Below are positions 63,063 through 64,000 of a stretch of DNA of 64,000 nucleotides, one piece after another (position 1 is the stretch's first letter; each line of letters begins with the position of its first letter). The notes under the pieces were generated by a model that was given only the letters and a program-made list of their open reading frames with translations, did not search any database and was not told where the DNA came from. Position numbers and translations under genes: made by a program. The stretch comes from Tanypteryx hageni (Eukaryota > Arthropoda > Insecta > Odonata > Petaluridae). The stretch spans positions 212,837,504 to 212,901,503 of the forward strand of contig CM054113.1 of the NCBI GenBank assembly GCA_028673005.1, in the 5' to 3' direction.

Positions 63063-63765
63063 ACCACCGGTCCTTCATCTACCCGGATCTACAGCGCCTG
63101 TTCCGCACCAGGGCCTGGATCCAGAGCTTGAGGACATATTTTTGGCATGGAGAGACTCAGCCAAACCTGACGACCCTGTTACCTGGGACACCGACCTCCA
63201 GGACAACGCCTCAACAGCTGATTCCCAGGATTCTGGCTTATCCACGGATTCACGAGATGGCAGTCCCACTCGTGAAGAAGATCCTGAACAAGGTAGCGGA
63301 CTGCCCTTCAACTGGGAAGGCGCAATCCCACCTCCAGCGGGCCCTGCACAAGCAATTAGACCCGTAAGTACTTGGCTGCCAGTGCCCTTTCCATATCCTT
63401 ATGCCAGTGCCTCGGTGTATGAGTTATTTAGAGATGGTGCATATCTTCCTAAGCCACCCCAAGCTCCCTATGTATATGCGCCCTCACAAGACTCCCCAGA
63501 ATTAATAGAAACTATAGAAAGATTGATTTTAAGAGGAGTTTTGTCGCAGGCTCCAGTCCGGTGTGCCTTTAATGCTAGGCTTATTCCCAAGGCCCGTGGA
63601 GGATTTCGGCTTATACATGATCTATCCGCATGGACAGATTTTTATAATAAGCCCGATTTTAAGCTCAAAGATGCAGCTCAAGCGATGCTATTGATACCCT
63701 TTTCACTGCGGGTGATTAAACTTGACCTGGAGGAAGCATTTTTCCAAATTCCAATCAAAAATTAG
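62884..63765 (+). pseudogene. Reverse transcriptase fragment (unit 14)
   Basis: Open over 293 codons; FSLRVIKLDL as in unit 13. Confidence 0.78.
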
Positions 63766-63953
63766 CATTTGAGCCTCAGTAAGACAGAGTAAGCACTGCA
63801 TGTGGCCCACAGCCCACCAGTTTGACAAACCTGATGTATGACAGACAAACTCTGACATGATCTGTGAAGGAACGATTAAAAAATATATTCCGAACCTACA
63901 ACATTTTCCACACAAAAGTCAGCGTCAGTCATAATTACGACTTATGTTTAAGA

Positions 63954-64000
63954 CAGTGGTGCATTTTTTAATTGCAGGCAACACAAGCACGGATAAATTT
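63954..64000. mobile_element. hAT MITE copy (unit 14), cut by window end
   Basis: Left terminus CAGTGGTGCATT preceded by GTTTAAGA; only the first 47 bp are in the window. Confidence 0.8.

Larger units (their letters stand above)
1..64000. repeat. Macrosatellite-like tandem array, 4.6-kb unit, 13.9 copies
   Basis: The same landmark (a purine-rich stretch beginning CTCAAACGGGGCGGACGG) recurs at about 2, 4601, 9207, 13806, 18411, 23015, 27618, 32217, 36824, 41432, 46039, 50645, 55251 and 59857, giving periods of 4599 to 4608 bp. All units are in the same orientation and nearly collinear. Differences are single substitutions and short indels, many in G-runs of a purine tract. No single-copy flank lies in the window, so total copy number is unknown. 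Tandem arrays like this arise by unequal crossing over or by integration of rolling-circle or extrachromosomal copies; the sequence does not say which. Unit boundaries used here are arbitrary. Confidence 0.99.
59856..64000. repeat. Array unit 14 (partial, 4145 bp)
   Basis: Cut by the window end 47 bases into its hAT element. Like unit 13 from the intron onward, but its first 250 bp resemble units 6 to 8 (AAACCATCC, ACTAGCC) rather than 9 to 13. Confidence 0.97.

Noticed and set aside
1..64000. CRISPR array or bacterial/phage gene cluster
   Set aside because: The repeat unit is 4.6 kb, with no short repeat-spacer pattern. There are no ribosome-binding-site-led operons, and intron signals and eukaryotic transposon relics are present.

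Overview
The whole window is one head-to-tail tandem array of a unit of about 4.6 kb. It holds 13 complete copies (4599 to 4608 bp each) and a partial 14th. It starts and ends inside the array, so no flanking single-copy DNA is visible. The content points to a eukaryotic nuclear genome, probably a metazoan. There are relics of pogo/Tigger and hAT transposons, a retroelement gag/reverse-transcriptase relic, a consensus-like GT-AG intron, and no prokaryotic gene organisation. The species cannot be named from the sequence.

Each unit, read on the + strand from an arbitrary start, has the same order. (1) About 0.8 kb of unassigned DNA with short minus-strand open frames. (2) A fragment of a pogo/Tigger DDE transposase without its catalytic core, followed by a stretch that looks like the 3' end of that transposon. 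(3) A possible two-exon gene: exon 1 encodes a small single-pass membrane segment, then a 398-nt intron with good splice signals, then a second exon in a long purine-rich tract encoding Glu/Gly/Arg-rich low-complexity protein. (4) A gag-like ORF with a predicted coiled coil, frameshifted in every copy before a basic Arg/Gly-rich tail. (5) A reverse transcriptase fragment that ends just after motif A, so the YxDD box is absent. (6) A 272-bp non-autonomous hAT (Buster-like) element with CAGTGGTG termini and an 8-bp target duplication, sitting at the same place in every unit. (7) About 0.23 kb of AT-rich spacer.

The transposon relics share their breaks in all copies. They were therefore already dead when the unit was assembled and then amplified passively. 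The parts do not form a visible pathway. The best candidate for something still under selection is the membrane/acidic two-exon gene, but 10 of 14 copies carry the same stop codon early in exon 2.

The copies are not equally related. Units 1 and 3, and units 2 and 4, form an interleaved 9205-bp higher-order repeat. Units 8 to 14 are more uniform and contain near-identical neighbours (11/12, 13/14). Diagnostic variants are scattered in a mosaic way that implies unequal exchange and gene conversion.
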